A DNA stretch of 64,000 nucleotides from Diphasiastrum complanatum (taxonomy: Eukaryota > Streptophyta > Lycopodiopsida > Lycopodiales > Lycopodiaceae). A program made the translations under genes and the position numbers. The DNA lies in the NCBI GenBank assembly GCA_029204225.1, contig CM055105.1:50282745-50346744 (forward strand). Direction: 5' to 3'. The notes beneath the pieces are model-generated. The model saw nothing but the letters and a program-made list of their open reading frames with translations. It did not search any database and was not told the DNA's origin. Below are positions 21,258 through 33,159 of this stretch, one piece after another. Numbering within the stretch: the stretch's first letter is position 1; each line of letters begins with the position of its first letter.

Positions 21258-22411
21258 TGTCGGAAAATGGTGTGTAGAAGATAGGTCTAGCTAAAAAAGA
21301 AACGAATGAAAATAATTCGTGTGTGTAGAAAGAAAACTTTTTGTGCATGGCGAAATAAACTATCTTCATCTTTCCAATGCATGACTACGCCTATCAATTT
21401 TAAACAAAACAATAGTGATAGAAATTATGTTTGAACTTATAGTAACTAACTTTGAAATCGCCAGTACTACAGTGATTACGTAGCCAAACAATTAAGCATA
21501 AAAAATTATCAAACAAATAATTAGTCGCAAAGAATTCCAGAAAACGCATACATTTTGAGACAAAGTTGAACGCAATAAAGAATAGTATTGATTCAAAACA
21601 AAACAGAAGTAAATGAGTACAATAAATTGCGGATCGAAGCCGCGTACTCTATGCTATCTCTGAGCAACTAAAATGAAAGTCTAAATTAATACGCAATGCT
21701 GATAAGCAGTAGCGCAATAGCAATCTCTAAAACAACTCTAAGAAGTGAGCTAGAATCCTCAGGAGTGTTCAAGCTCGCAGGCTTGAGAGAGAGAGAGAGA
21801 GAACTAACTATTCAAATGCTTCTGATAATTTTGATTTTCGATGAATTTTAGATGATCATGAACTGTATGAATATGAACATCTATTTATACTAAGAAATTA
21901 GGTCATCAATTGCAATGCCAGTTGGCTGGTGATCCTCTTGCATCCATCCGGTCCTTGTCATTGATTGTTGATAAGCGGTGAAATTGGCTGTAAACGTTCT
22001 GTCTACATAAATGAACCAAAATTGTAGCTCTGCAAAATTGAACTAAAACAGCCACAGACAACACTGTCGGGTTTTTCGTGAAAAAGATGAAAAAGGAGAA
22101 GGTGCCCTTAAATCTCATTTAGGGTTGTCCCACACTTTGCCAGAGTCATTTTCTTAACATTTGAGGCTCTTTGGAAAAAAGAAAAAAATGCGACACTGTG
22201 TTTTTACACAAGATTTATGTCAGGCGAAAAATACGAAAAAAAGACAACACTACATTTTTCAATGGGATTCCTGACAAGCGAAAAAAATGCGACACTGTCG
22301 TAAACTCCGTGTAATTCTGTAGACTGTGTAAAGAGACGGGAAAACTGGATTAAACAATGGATGAAGATTATAACCGATTGTTGGATCAGTAAGAAGGAGA
22401 ATAATCCAACA
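21258..22411 (-). repeat. Copia LTR (3' LTR in element orientation)
   Basis: 1154 bp, TGTCGGAAAATGG...AATCCAACA in the window, which is TGTTGG...CCGACA on the minus strand. It is the same family as the plus-strand LTRs at 36368-36936 and 45754-46521. A GA microsatellite lies near 21785-21800. The adjacent CTCCCCCTTAATC gives a minus-strand polypurine tract (AAGGGGGAG) right at the LTR border. Confidence 0.8.
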
Positions 22412-23620
22412 CTCCCCCTTAATCTGAATCCTTGATTGCCTTGACCTTCAAACTTAGTTCTACATAGAATCTTCTGTGTAATTCCAAACTTAATGCTTTG
22501 GTAAAAATATCAGCTGCCATATCTTGCGTTCTATAGTACTGCAATATGACCTCTTTGTTGAGAACTTTGCTTCTGACGAAATGGTACTTAAGTTCAATGT
22601 GCTTACTCCTAGAATGAAATCTAGGGTTGGCTAATAAAGCGATGGCACTTTGATATCACAAAATAATATCGTCAGAGCATATTGATTCAGACTAATATTT
22701 GAGAGTAAGTTTCTCAACCAAATTGCTTCCTTTGTAGCTTGAGAGGCTGCGATATACTCTGATTCAGTGGAAGATAGAGCTATTGAAGCTTGCGACTGTT
22801 CTAGGAAATTGGACCATTGTTGAGGAGGAATGTAAATCCCGAAGTAGATTTACGAGTGTCTACATCTCCTACCAACTCGCATCTATGTAACCACTGAGGA
22901 AATTGAGTTTGTTGTTGCCGACTGCTCCATAACAAATGCAAAAGTCCATTATAGTTCAAAGATATCTCATGACTTTGATAAGAGCCTTCCATTGTGCTAT
23001 ACCAGGTTTAGTCATATACTGACTGAGAGAGCTGACTGCAAAAGCTATGTCTGGCCTGGTACAGATCATGGCGTACATAAGAGATTCTATAATAGAATGG
23101 TAAGGATACTCACGAATCTTCTGTTTCTCATGAATCGTTTGGGGACACTGGTCCTTTGACAATTTGAGTCCTGGTTCCATTGGGGAGAGAGCTAACTTGC
23201 AATTGATCAGATTATATCTGACTAAAATATTGTAGATGTATCTCTTTGTGTAATGTAGATCAACTTCTGTTTTCTGTCTCTATGGATTTGTATACCAAGG
23301 CAGAAATGAGCTTCGCCCAGATTGGTCATGTCGAATTTGGAAGATAACATTGTCTTGGCCTCTTTTATCAGATCAACACTGTTGTTGAAAAGCAATGTAT
23401 CATCCACGTACATAGTGATAATGATAAAATACTGCTGCACTACTTTGAAATAAATGTTTGAATCTGAAGAGCTAGATGTATAGTCGTGATCAATAAGAAA
23501 AGTATTGATCCTTTGAAACCATGCTCGAGTAGATTGCTTCAAGCCATTAAGTGCCTTGTGGAGTTTACACACATGATTTTGTTTACCCTTGATAATATAA
23601 CTGTTGGGTTGCACCATGTA
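22412..23620 (-). pseudogene. Copia RT/RNase H remnant
   Basis: Minus-strand reading gives YMVQPNSYIIKGKQNHVCKLHKALNG, FIIITMYVDDTLLFNNS (YVDD polymerase site), HFCLGIQIHRDRKQK, YPYHSIIESLMYAMICTRPDIAFAV and then the RNase H part with GDVDTRKSTSGFTF. It is close to the plus-strand copy at 44460-45460. Frameshifts break it near 22990, 23190 and 23230. At about 23620 the RT sequence stops and LTR sequence starts directly, so the 5' half of the element was lost by deletion or recombination. Confidence 0.8.
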
Positions 23621-23955
23621 AATGTGTGATCGCCAGTTGGCTGGTGATCCGCTGGCATCGATCTGGTTCTTGTCATTGATTGCTGGGGTTGTCTCACACT
23701 TTGCCAGAATCATTTTTTTAACATTTGAGGCTGTTTGAAAAAATGTGAAAAATGCGACACTGTGTTTTTACACGAGATTTTTGTCAGGCGAAAAATGTGA
23801 AAAAAAGACGACATTGTAATTTTCAATGGGATTCCTGACAGGCAAAAAAAAAGCCACATTGTCGTAAACTCCGTGTTATTCTGCAGACTGTGTAAAGACA
23901 CGAGAAAATCCACAGAACTGGATTAAACAATGGATGAAGATTATAACCGATTAAA
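23621..23955 (-). repeat. Copia LTR fragment
   Basis: It repeats blocks of 21925-22390 (CCAGTTGGCTGGTGATCC, GTCTCACACTTTGCCAGAATC, AACAATGGATGAAGATTATAACCGATT). It lacks the terminal AATCCAACA, so it is a broken internal LTR piece. Confidence 0.7.
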
Positions 23956-24949
23956 TGTGTTTGTGTGCAATGGAATGAGCTATATTACTTCTTCCCTAGG
24001 CATGATTACGCCTATCAGAAACAAACAGAACGTTAGTGATAGAAATGACGATCGTTCTGATTACATAGCCAAACAGTAACAAAACACCAGAAGGATAATT
24101 TGTCACGAACAGCTAGACAAATTATATGTCATGAATGATTCGCGACGAGCTAGACTTAGCTCGACTGATAATCAATCGCGAATGATTCGTGAAAGGCAAG
24201 ACTTAATATTAGTTGTCAACAACTAGACTAATAATAACTCGCTAACACAGAGTATTAGATTGAGCAACAAGAAAAGTCAGACAGAATGAAGAATAAGCAT
24301 AGCAATGTTGACACAAATATAAACACAGAACAAAGAGCTATTATCAGATTAAGTATAACAAATATACATGTCAATAATGCAGTAGGGCACAAGACATTAG
24401 CGGATGAAACCGCGTGCTCTACAAAGCTAATTCAATTTGTAAGAGAAATGAACCTATTACTGACAAATAAAGAATCAATGCGCAAGGCATCTACTTCGTC
24501 TATCTCTTTGATTAGCTTCTGATGCTATATTTACACACACTTGTTCTCTTGATCTCTCAAATCTATCAATCTAAATACACAAATGGTATTCAGTATATAT
24601 ACACAATGTTACAAGTGTGCAGATGAAGAAAGTACAAAGTGGATTCGCTGTCTTTAGGAGATCGTGGGTAGCTGTTGTCGTTGTCAAGTCTGTTAGCACA
24701 GTTGCATGGTGTGAGCGTGAAAGGGCCGTGACGTCAACTTTTGCTGAGATGAACGTTGGTGAAGATTTTGCCTTTTCATTGCCTGTGAGAATTTACTTGT
24801 ATTTCTGCAGACAATCACGTTTTATTCGTCTGTCTTATTTTACATGTAAATATGCAGACTGTGCGACAATGTGAGTAAAAAAAAAAATGCAGCATGACTG
24901 GAGGCAGATTAAAATGGGATTTAGGAGAGTAGAGGAGATAAATCCAACA
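23956..24949 (-). repeat. Copia LTR, related, truncated at one end
   Basis: It starts in U5-like sequence (GGCATGATTACGCCTATC, compare the LTR at 21258) and ends AATCCAACA at 24949. The middle is diverged. It may be a solo LTR or part of a rearranged tandem with the preceding fragment. No target duplication is visible. Confidence 0.55.
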
Positions 24950-24976
24950 CTAACTTGCTTTGAGACCTATAGGGAG

Positions 24977-25152
24977 TGTTACCCCTATTAGATTATTCTC
25001 CTACTAATCGACTAATCGACATTTTAATCTTCGTCCAATTCTTATCCAGGCCTACAGCTTTCTTTGTGTTTCTACAAAAGATAGTTTATTCTGCTACGCA
25101 TGATAAGTTTTTATTCTTGTCGTTCGAATTCTTTTTTTTTGAGTCTATTCGG
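24977..25152 (+). repeat. Copia LTR with large internal deletion
   Basis: It begins TGTTACCCCTATTAGATTATTCTCCTACTAATCG-like (compare TGTTGGATTATTCTCC at 45754) and reaches a primer site at about 25153 after only about 176 bp, against 768-1154 bp in sister copies, so most of U3/R is gone. Confidence 0.6.
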
Positions 25153-25164
25153 TTCTATCAGAGC
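25153..25164 (+). other. Primer-binding site, degraded initiator Met-tRNA type
   Basis: TTCTATCAGAGC followed by GTTGATTTTTC matches TGATATCAGAGC plus GTTGATTCTTC of the sister element at 36937, with changes in the first bases. Confidence 0.6.
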
Positions 25165-25338
25165 GTTGATTTTTCAAGGCGTAATACCATATCAAAGCGC
25201 AAGCTCTTATACTTGATACCTTTTGCAATATCAAATTATTCTTTAGTTCGAATCAATTTTTTTTCGGTATTAGAGAATTGATTTGCAATTGTAGCGCATC
25301 ACAATATCTCTCTTAACGTCGTCAAAATAAAGTTCCAG

Positions 25339-25890
25339 ATGGAATCTCAAAGTAAAGCCAGTATTATCGTAGACAACCTGAATGGATCCAATTATCATTT
25401 ATGAAAATTTAAGATGAAGACCTTGCTAATCGACAACGAGTTGTGGGATGTTGTTATAGGTATTGAAATAAAGTCTGAAGACGACACAAATGAGTCAAAG
25501 TGGAAATCGAAGGACGGTAAAGCTTTCGCGCTTATTATCCTCAATATATCAAATACCCAGATTGGCCATGTAGCTGAAGCCAAAACTTTGAAAGAAGTTC
25601 GGGACATCCTGAGCTCACTATATGATGTGAGAGACGTAACTACCAAGTTACATCTTCAAAGAAATTTCTTTACACTCAAGATGTCGAATAATGATTCTCT
25701 TAATAATCATATTAACCAGTTTAAAAATCTCTTGCAACAAATGGCTGCTGTAAGATCAATCATAGACAATCAAGATGCAATCATGACATTGCTTTCAAGT
25801 CTGCCCTCTACATACGAGAACTAGGTGATGATCATCATGACACGCTCAGAAAGAAGATGTTTTGCAGGTATTGCAAGCTCGGACCTCAGT
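25339..25890 (+). pseudogene. Copia gag fragment ending in a broken zinc knuckle
   Basis: The ATG at 25339 starts MESQSKASIIVDNLNGSNYHL, then a stop (TGA near 25402), then an open stretch KTLLIDNELWDVV...MTLLSSLPSTYEN, a UBN2-type gag closely related to 37147-37612. After a stop at 25822 the sequence jumps, losing about 200 bp, to the knuckle start (CRYCKL near 25860-25875), and then turns into unrelated Gypsy sequence. Gag would form the particle coat; this copy is dead. Confidence 0.75.
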
Positions 25891-26500
25891 TGCGTTATAC
25901 AACTGAAGGAGTTATTTGTTGTGATCATGCACTTAAAATTTGGAGGCATTACCTTCATGGTAGTCAATTTATAGTGTATATAGATCACTAGCCTCTAAAG
26001 TACTTTTGTAATCAGCACGATCTGGGAGGTCGTAAAGCTCACTGGGCTGAGCTTATGCAAGAATTTGATCATGAAATTTGATATGTCAAAGGTAGCTCTA
26101 ACAAGGTTGCAAACGCTCTTAGTTGGATTGGTGAATTAAATGAACTTTCATTTACCCAGATTTCCACCGATCTATATCTTTCATTGACAAAAAAGTGTGA
26201 AACAGATTCTCATTTTGGTCGCATTTGGAAAATGGTTGAGACTGGGAAAAATGAGAATGGAATAAAGACTAACTCACAAGGATCTCAGGTCCCTAAGAAA
26301 GATAAAAAAACAATGAAACAATTTTCCATTCAAGGTGGTTTGCTATTTCGAAATGGAAAAGTTTGTGTACCAGTGGATCATGAGTTAAAGAAGAGAATTT
26401 TTTATGAATGTCATGACGTACCATCATGTGCAAGTCATCCAGGCATACACAATTTTTTGGACTTGGTTAGATGTCCTACATATTTATGACATTTTTCTAC
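25891..26500 (+). pseudogene. Gypsy RNase H to integrase zinc-domain fragment
   Basis: The sequence reads as the RT/RNase H end of a Ty3/Gypsy pol: TTEGVICCDHALKIWRHYLHGSQFIVYIDH, then PLKYF, AHWAELMQEFDHEI and YVKGSSNKVANALS (RNase H C-terminal motif with the catalytic-type Asp replaced in 'NALS', where 'DALS' is usual). The spacer and the start of the integrase HHCC zinc domain (HDVPSCASHPGIHNFLDLV) follow. Two in-frame stops (after YIDH and after DHEI) and truncation after about 26490 make it a relic. It joins Copia gag on its left without LTR or primer site, a chimera. Confidence 0.75.
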
Positions 26501-27856
26501 AGGAGAGCACCCCAGTGTGGCACATTTCACACCTTTCGCTGGAGGCATGCTCAATGTTGTTATCGGTTATTTCACTTCTAGCATGAATCGATGATAGGGG
26601 TGCCCTCATTCCAGTTGACTAGGCAACTATCCTAGAGTTCTATGCACATCTATTTATAAGTTAGAGAGATCAGATCTATCAGGTTTGGTGATGAAGGTAT
26701 AATTAGTTGCCTCTTATGGACGTGTTGGTTGAGATGCACAAGGAAAGATGTTAATTTAAAAGCAAGATGGACCCCCTCAAGAGTTGGGAGGGTCTTCATG
26801 TTATGCATTTACTTCACTAGTGTACTTTGATTTTTTGAGCTGATATATATTGCACAAGGTTAAGATCTAGATTTTTAGAAAATATTTTATAATAACATCT
26901 ACACATGGATGTTTATGGAGGAAATCTTAACATAAGTACCATCACGTTCAACATTGAGGGGTAGAACTCGGGTTTCTTCTCTATGTAAAGTGTCATGTGT
27001 TTGGTTTATGGATGTGTGGAAATAACCGGATTCAAGTTGGTTTGTCACATAGTGAAAACTTTTTTTTTCCCCCCTAGGAGTCTATGTCTATAACATTGTC
27101 ATACTACTATGAACATTCTTTTAAGCTAGGTTCCACCTAGTGACATGGCTCCATGCACATGAGGAAGGAAATTCAAACTATTACTAGGGGCAAAACCCTA
27201 TCTGCGTTATCTAGCAATTCATTAAAACATATGCATGCCACAGTATCTCAAATTTGGACCACTATATGCACATGACTCCGGTGGAAGTCGTGTGCCCCAC
27301 CAAATAGGAAAATGGGGGCCTTGCATGCTATTGGTTGTATTGACCCCATATGTGGCGAGACAGACGGGGGGAGCTAATGTAGCACCCTTCTTGTTGTTGC
27401 CACTGAGCACAACAATGAAGTGATGACTCTCATAGTAGAATATGTAGGGGGAAAAAAATGTGTGGCAAAGTTTTTTGACGCACACCTTCCGCTTGAAAGG
27501 TGCACGTAAAAAAAAAATTCGCATCAAAAAGAAAAAATTACATCGCAGAAGGACACCTCCCCCGAGTAGTTCCGTCTAGAGAAGGGCGTGCACCATTGGG
27601 CGAATGCCCTTCCGAACGCCCTTGGAGGGAATCCTCCCCCTCCCCCTATGTTCATATGGTTGCACAATAATGAATTTGTCATGTGCCACGTGTTCTCACA
27701 TGATTGGTCAATAGATGTAATCTGGGACCCCATCAGAGCTAAGATTCACACTCAACACCGGCTGTGCAGACACGCAACAATTTTTTTTTAAACATGCCAT
27801 TGTGTTTGGTGTGTGGACATTTCATGGTACGACTCTATGACTCTTCACGCAAAATA

Positions 27857-27858
<2 letters not shown>

Positions 27859-27892
<34 letters not shown>
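27859..27892. repeat. Poly-C run, 34 bases
   Basis: An uninterrupted run of C after AAAATAAA and before TTCCCCCT. Long homopolymers of this kind are slippage-prone and often mark assembly or base-calling uncertainty. Confidence 0.95.
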
Positions 27893-28620
27893 TTCCCCCT
27901 CTTCATGCTCTAGAGACACTGGGCATCTGGGGGCGCAATCTCGTGTTATACTGAATCGACGATTACAGCTATGCCATGTAGATCTAAGGGGCCATTCTCG
28001 AACATCTTATTGGTGCAAGTTAAATGGATGAGGCAGGAACGAGGTCCACGTCTATTTTAAGAAGCTGACTTTTCTAGCTCGCCACTATTGGATCTATTCG
28101 AAAAGTCTAAAGTCTGACACATGTAGATAGGAAGATTATAATAAATAACGTGGCTGGTAAATAACTGAGCGCACTTAAAAGTACTCCGTGGCTCTAATGG
28201 CTAGCGGTTGGGGCCCTGCCAATCAAATAGAGAGTTATGAAAAGGAGGTGGATTTTCAAGTAGGGTTGCAAATTGCAACTGTGACGTGCAAATCCTCCTT
28301 TTCAGATTGAAGCGAGTCTTTTCATTTTACCCTTCGGCTTATGAAGTTTGACGGCTAACTGCCCTAAACAAAGTGTAGCAAGCTTTTCACCCTGCATTTC
28401 AGAAGAATTAGATGAAGGGTTTGACACCTTTCAGGAAGAAGGGTGATTTTCAAAATTGGTTTCTCAATGGATAGTTTATTTAAGGTTTTCGCCTGTTTTT
28501 GAAAGGCATAGGCGGCTTTGACGTGCAGTGCGACCTGCAAATGCCGGACTGATGGTGATGGCGATGGCAATCAGAGGGAGGTTGGAGTGATTGAATGCGC
28601 AATCTGCACAACTATGGCTT

Positions 28621-28677
28621 ATAATTATAATAATAAATAAATAAATAAATAAATAAGTAAATAAATATATATATATA
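28621..28677. repeat. AAAT/AT microsatellite
   Basis: AATAAATAAATAAAT units followed by an (AT) run. Confidence 0.9.
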
Positions 28678-29040
28678 ATCAAATAAGAATAAGATGAAAA
28701 GGGGAAGAACAACCTATGGCTAATTTTTTTTAATTTAAATAAAAATAGATAAGATTAAGAAGGGGGAGTCCTTTATGGGTGTCCTTCATGGGGATGAAAT
28801 TCGTTTTTACATTTTTTTGTTTGTTATAAATTTTTTTTCATGCACCTTTTAGGCAGAAGGTGCTTCTAGAAAAAGATAATTTTTTTTACGGGCACCTTTT
28901 GACATCCGTAATGGCAGGTGTATTTTGAAATCAACTTCACGAGTGGAATATGCATTCACATTTCTCTTTCCTCCAAAATCTGCCATTCTCTCTCTAGAAT
29001 GTACTTCCACCAAATGTGTTTTGTCCTTCGGAATGTGCGG

Positions 29041-29060
29041 TCTCTCTCTCTCTCTCTCTC
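29041..29060. repeat. (TC)10 microsatellite
   Basis: Ten TC units between GTGCGG and AAAAATGTGCG; the word AATGTGCG flanks it on both sides. Confidence 0.9.
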
Positions 29061-29155
29061 AAAAATGTGCGTTATCTCTCTACATAATGTGCGCTCTTTT
29101 TCCAAATTCTCACCTTGCATTACATCATGGAAGGCCCGAGGTCCCGTGGACCTCT

Positions 29156-29219
29156 GGCCTTCTTTGTAGGTCGGGCGGGGCCTTGCCCTCGAGCAAGGGC
29201 TCTCCCTGCAAAGAAGGCC
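29156..29219. repeat. GC-rich foldback
   Basis: Outer arms GGCCTTCTTTGTAGG (29156-29170) and CCTGCAAAGAAGGCC (29205-29219) pair at 14 of 15 positions. Inside, CCTTGC (29181-29186) and GCAAGG (29193-29198) form a second short stem. It could fold as a cruciform or RNA hairpin; it may be a MITE relic. Confidence 0.7.
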
Positions 29220-29359
29220 CTCGGATGGGGACTTCCACCATATTGAAGGTGCATGTAAAAAATTTGCCACGAAGATTTTGGCCTTGAGAGATCGAGTTAT
29301 GTGAGCCTCCCCCACCATTCTCTTCGTTAAAATGTAAAAAATGCTTTTAAAGCAAAAGA

Positions 29360-29715
29360 ATCTATGCTTAAATTTTTTCTAAAAAAAATTATTAAAAAAA
29401 GGGGAGAGCATAAACAAAAAGAAAAGGAGATCAAGAAGCTATGGTTAATTTTAAAAAATATATATATTTCTAAAAAAAAGAGAGAGAAGAAGAAGAATAA
29501 TCCATGGTTTAAAAAAAAAATTCAAAAAAGAAAAGAGAGAAGAAAAAGAATAAAAGGGGAATGAGAAGAAGCTATGCTTAAAAGAAAAAATTAAAAAAAA
29601 AATTCAAATTTAAAAAAAAAAAGAGAAGAGGAATAAGAAGCTATGGTTTAATCTTTTTTGAAAAAGAAAAAAATTTAAAAAAAAAGAGGAGAAGAAGAAG
29701 AAGAAGACAAAGGGG
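29360..29715. repeat. Purine-rich (A/G) tract with degenerate GAAGAAGCTATGG units
   Basis: Some 350 bp composed almost only of A and G on the plus strand, interrupted by repeats of AGAAGCTATGG-type words (about 29436, 29568, 29638; variants CCATGG at 29502 and 29724). Its translated frames are Lys-rich low-complexity sequence, not genes. Confidence 0.75.
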
Positions 29716-30092
29716 AAGAAGAAGCCATGGTGGAGGATAATGAGATGAGAGAGAAGCAGTTTGTGTGAAAATTTTGGAGAGAAAGAGCTGAAAAAAGTTG
29801 GGAAAGAAAGGCGTGTTGGTGATGGAAAGAAGGATTGGGGGAGCTGGAGTTGGTGAGACATCACATTGCTTGAGTCATTGCAAAAGGCAGGGAGCTGTCA
29901 GGAAATAAATAAGCAGATTATATCTGCAGTTGTTGATGCATTGCAGTGTTAATGATCAGAGAGCAGCTGATTTAAGGCTGTGGGCAATCAATCATCTGTG
30001 TAGGTTGCAAACCAGCTAAGGGAAAGTTGTTTGTAATTCTTCTGGCTGGCAAGAGCAGCTGAAGGCTAAATGTGCATTGAAGCAATTGCAGG

Positions 30093-33000
30093 ATGACTAT
30101 GGGATGTCCCGGTGATGAAGATGCAGCATTGGATGCAGAAACTATGGTGCTGAATCCACAAAAGCATGTGGTAGAGCTGAGGCAGTTGATGGGGAAAGCC
30201 GAGGGTGATCCGATACGGGTTGTGGGTGTGGGCGCTGGGGCTTGGGGTAGCGTTTTTGTGGCAATGTTGCAGGATGCATACGAGAATGCAGCAGATTTAG
30301 TGCAGGTTCGCATTTGGCGAAGAGGTGGCAAGGCTGTGGATCATCAATCTGCCAAGCATTTGTTCGATGTGATAAACGCCAGAGAGGATGTGCTGAGGAG
30401 GCTCATTCGCAATTGCGCCTATCTCAAATATGTTGAGGCGCGCCTGGGGGACCGAGTGCTGTATGCCGATGAGATCCTTCGAGATGGGTTTTGCATCAAT
30501 ATGCTCGACACTCCACTCTGCCCTCTCAAGGTTGTCACGAACCTGCAGGAGGCTGTGTGGGATGCAGATATTGTGATCAATGGCCTTCCTTCCACCGAAA
30601 CAGGTTCTGTTTTTGCAGAAATTGGACAGTATTGGCGTGAGCGGCGAACTATGCCGCTTGTGATCTCCCTGTCAAAGGGTGTGGAGGCTGTCCTCTTACC
30701 AGTTCCTCATGTCATAACTCCTACACAGATGATCCTACAGGCTGGTATATCGGTTTCCTTTTCACATTTTACATCTTCAGCTGTTCTAATCCGATTTGTA
30801 CTCTGAATTGGATTGAATCAGTTAGAACCGTTCATATTGTTTAGTCATTTATAGAGAAAGTTTATAAGATGATATGGTGTTTCAGCAAATCTGCCAACGG
30901 AGAATGTACTCTATCTTGGTGGCCCCAACATTGCTGCAGAAGTGTACAACAAAGAGTATGGGAATGCTCGCATCTGTGGATCCGAGAAATGGCGAAAGCC
31001 ACTGGCTCAGTTTCTTCGGCAGCATCATTTTGTGGTTTGGGACAATAGTGATCTTGTTACACATGAAGTGATGGGTGGGCTAAAGAATGTGTACGCCATT
31101 GGAGCTGGTAAGCAGATGAGATAGGAAAGTTTGGCAGCCATGCCTTTTTCAGCTAGTAGATCTGAATAGAATTTCTGTAAATACCTGTTCTGATTGCTAC
31201 TTTGTGCAGTCTTTTAATAGGAGAAAACAGAATATAGTATGCTAGCTGTAATATGTTTTCAAACTGCTCTGCTTAAAGCTTTTGCTTGCTTTACATCCTT
31301 TCCTTTGTGTGGAAATCAAGGAATGGTAGCTGCTCTGACTAATGAGAGTGCCACAAGCAAGTCAGTGTATTTTGCCCATTGCACTTCGGAGATGATCTAT
31401 ATCACACATTTGTTGGCCGAGGAGCCAGAGAAGTTGGCAGGTCCACTGCTGGCTGATACTTATGTGACATTGTTAAAGGGGAGAAATGCATGGTATGGGA
31501 AAAAGCTGGTAAAAGGAGAGCTTAGACCAGATATGGGAGACAACATCAAAGGGAAGGGAATGATTCAGGTTGACCCCTCGTTGCAAATATGCAATAACCG
31601 TCAGATTTTTGTTTGAATTCTTCTTTCCGTACCGCCCCAAGAACGCTTTTATGAAAATATTATTTGTAGAGCTAACCTGTCCTTGCTGTGATGGGAGCTC
31701 AGTACTAACATTTTCCTTGCTGAATGTGCTGTAGTCACTAATCTGAGCATGATGCTTTCGAAATGTAGGGTGTTTCGGCAGTGGAAGCATTCTATGAGTT
31801 ACTGCGCCAGCCCAGCTTGAGCGTTTTGCATCCAGAAGGGCATAATTGTGTAGCACCAGTGGAACTTTGCCCAATATTGATGACACTCTATCGGATTCTT
31901 ATCCAAAGGTAAAATCACCCTCATATAATTCATGATGCAAATAAATACCTACACAAAGTGGGAAGGACTGAATTTGTTGAGATGAATTGTTACAAATACT
32001 TGTACGCTTTACAAAAATTGATGGGTTGTCCCAGAAGTAGGCCTGTCCTTTGATTGCTTTATACAACTGATAACTCAGATCATAAGCACTCTTACTATGA
32101 ATGTTTAATATGTTTCGCTGCAACTTCAATTTGCAACAATGATGATAGATTGTACCTCCAGGTTCAAAGTGAACCTTGATCATTAAATATTGAGATTGAT
32201 TATCCAAGCAGCCAATAGAAGCTCAGTGCAAACATATGCGGCTGACTGATTAATGTTAAGAAGATGCTAGGCTGCTTGACTTCCACGTTTAACAGAAAAT
32301 GTGGACAATACTTACCACCTGTTGCGAATCGAAAGAACATCTGAAATGTCTTTACTGCAACTATCTAATATGGTCATCCTTAGACTTTTTTTTCCTTCAT
32401 GTTTTTTGAATGGGGTAGATAAGAGAATATTGTCAAGATGCTTATCTTTTGTCATTAATTATTTGTGCCTGGATAATACTTCTCTTGCAGATATTGTATT
32501 ACAAACCTTATTCCCTATGTATTTGATCTTCCTAACGCTTACTTTAGATGAAAAGTCATCAATATTCTATCCTCAAAACAGTTGGATCTTTCCGAAGTTG
32601 AATGACTGAGCATACATAATGAACTCCCTTGTCAATTTACGAGGATTCTGTCTCAACCCACCCAAGTCTTGCACATTTTATGCACCATACATGACTCTGC
32701 TTTGTACACTGAATCTGTATCTGTGGTTTGGTGCTGAACGTTGGGTGAATAATAGTCTCCATGACCATACTTACCAATAGTGAAGATTTCATAGCAATCC
32801 AACTCTAGCACATTTTTATAACATTCATGGTTTCCCTTCATATTCTGCGTAAATATCATCGGTTCTAGTCCTGGTACATGTTTTTCATGTTTGGTTCCCA
32901 ACAAATAACAACGAAGTCCTACATTTAGGACTTTGTTACAAACAGAAGGATAAACAATTCACTTCGTTCTGTTGTGATGGGGTTTTGATACCTTGTTTAC

Positions 33001-33159
33001 TGCAGGGAGTGTCCTCCATCTGCTATTTTGGATGCGTTGAGGGATGAAACAATGTATGATCCCAGAAGGCGAATTGAGGTGGCACAGAACAAAGCCTGCT
33101 ACATTCCTCAACTTCTGCAAACTCGCAAACTCTTATCATATTCAACTGCAAAGGTTTAA
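30093..33159 (+). CDS. GPDHC1: Glycerol-3-phosphate dehydrogenase (NAD+), cytosolic plant type, five exons
   Basis: Reduces dihydroxyacetone phosphate to glycerol-3-phosphate with NADH, or the reverse, in the cytosol; it feeds glycerolipid synthesis and the mitochondrial G3P shuttle. Exons read as 30093-30744, 30886-31107, 31321-31568, 31769-31908 and 33006-33159. All introns are GT-AG (140, 213, 200 and 1097 bp), with phases 1, 1, 0 and 2. The total is 1416 bp, 471 residues plus TAA, close to the roughly 460 of plant GPDHC proteins. Visible: the NAD-binding glycine motif [12 protein letters not shown] (residues about 46-57), [12 protein letters not shown] and SLSKGVEA in exon 1, [15 protein letters not shown] and [14 protein letters not shown] in exon 2, NESATSKS, the Lys-rich [22 protein letters not shown] in exon 3, and [12 protein letters not shown] in exon 4. 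No transit peptide is evident. An ATG two codons later (30099) is an alternative start. I see no break; it looks functional. Confidence 0.93.

Larger units (their letters stand above)
26501..30092. other. Gene-free region upstream of the GPDH gene
   Basis: No coding motif in either strand. It contains short words GGTGCACGTAAAAAAA / GCACCTTTT several times (about 27493-27520, 28840-28905, 29247-29262), which suggests small decayed repeats. Simple repeats and a foldback inside it are listed separately. The last 350 bp must contain the GPDH promoter and 5' UTR; I see no clear TATA box. Confidence 0.4.

Noticed and set aside
27222-27791. Short frames on both strands with Pro/Gly-rich parts
   Set aside because: No domain, overlapping on opposite strands, next to low-complexity DNA.
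29364-29864. Lys-rich plus-strand frame and Phe/Ser-rich minus-strand frame in the purine tract
   Set aside because: Low-complexity products of an A/G-rich repeat; no domain.
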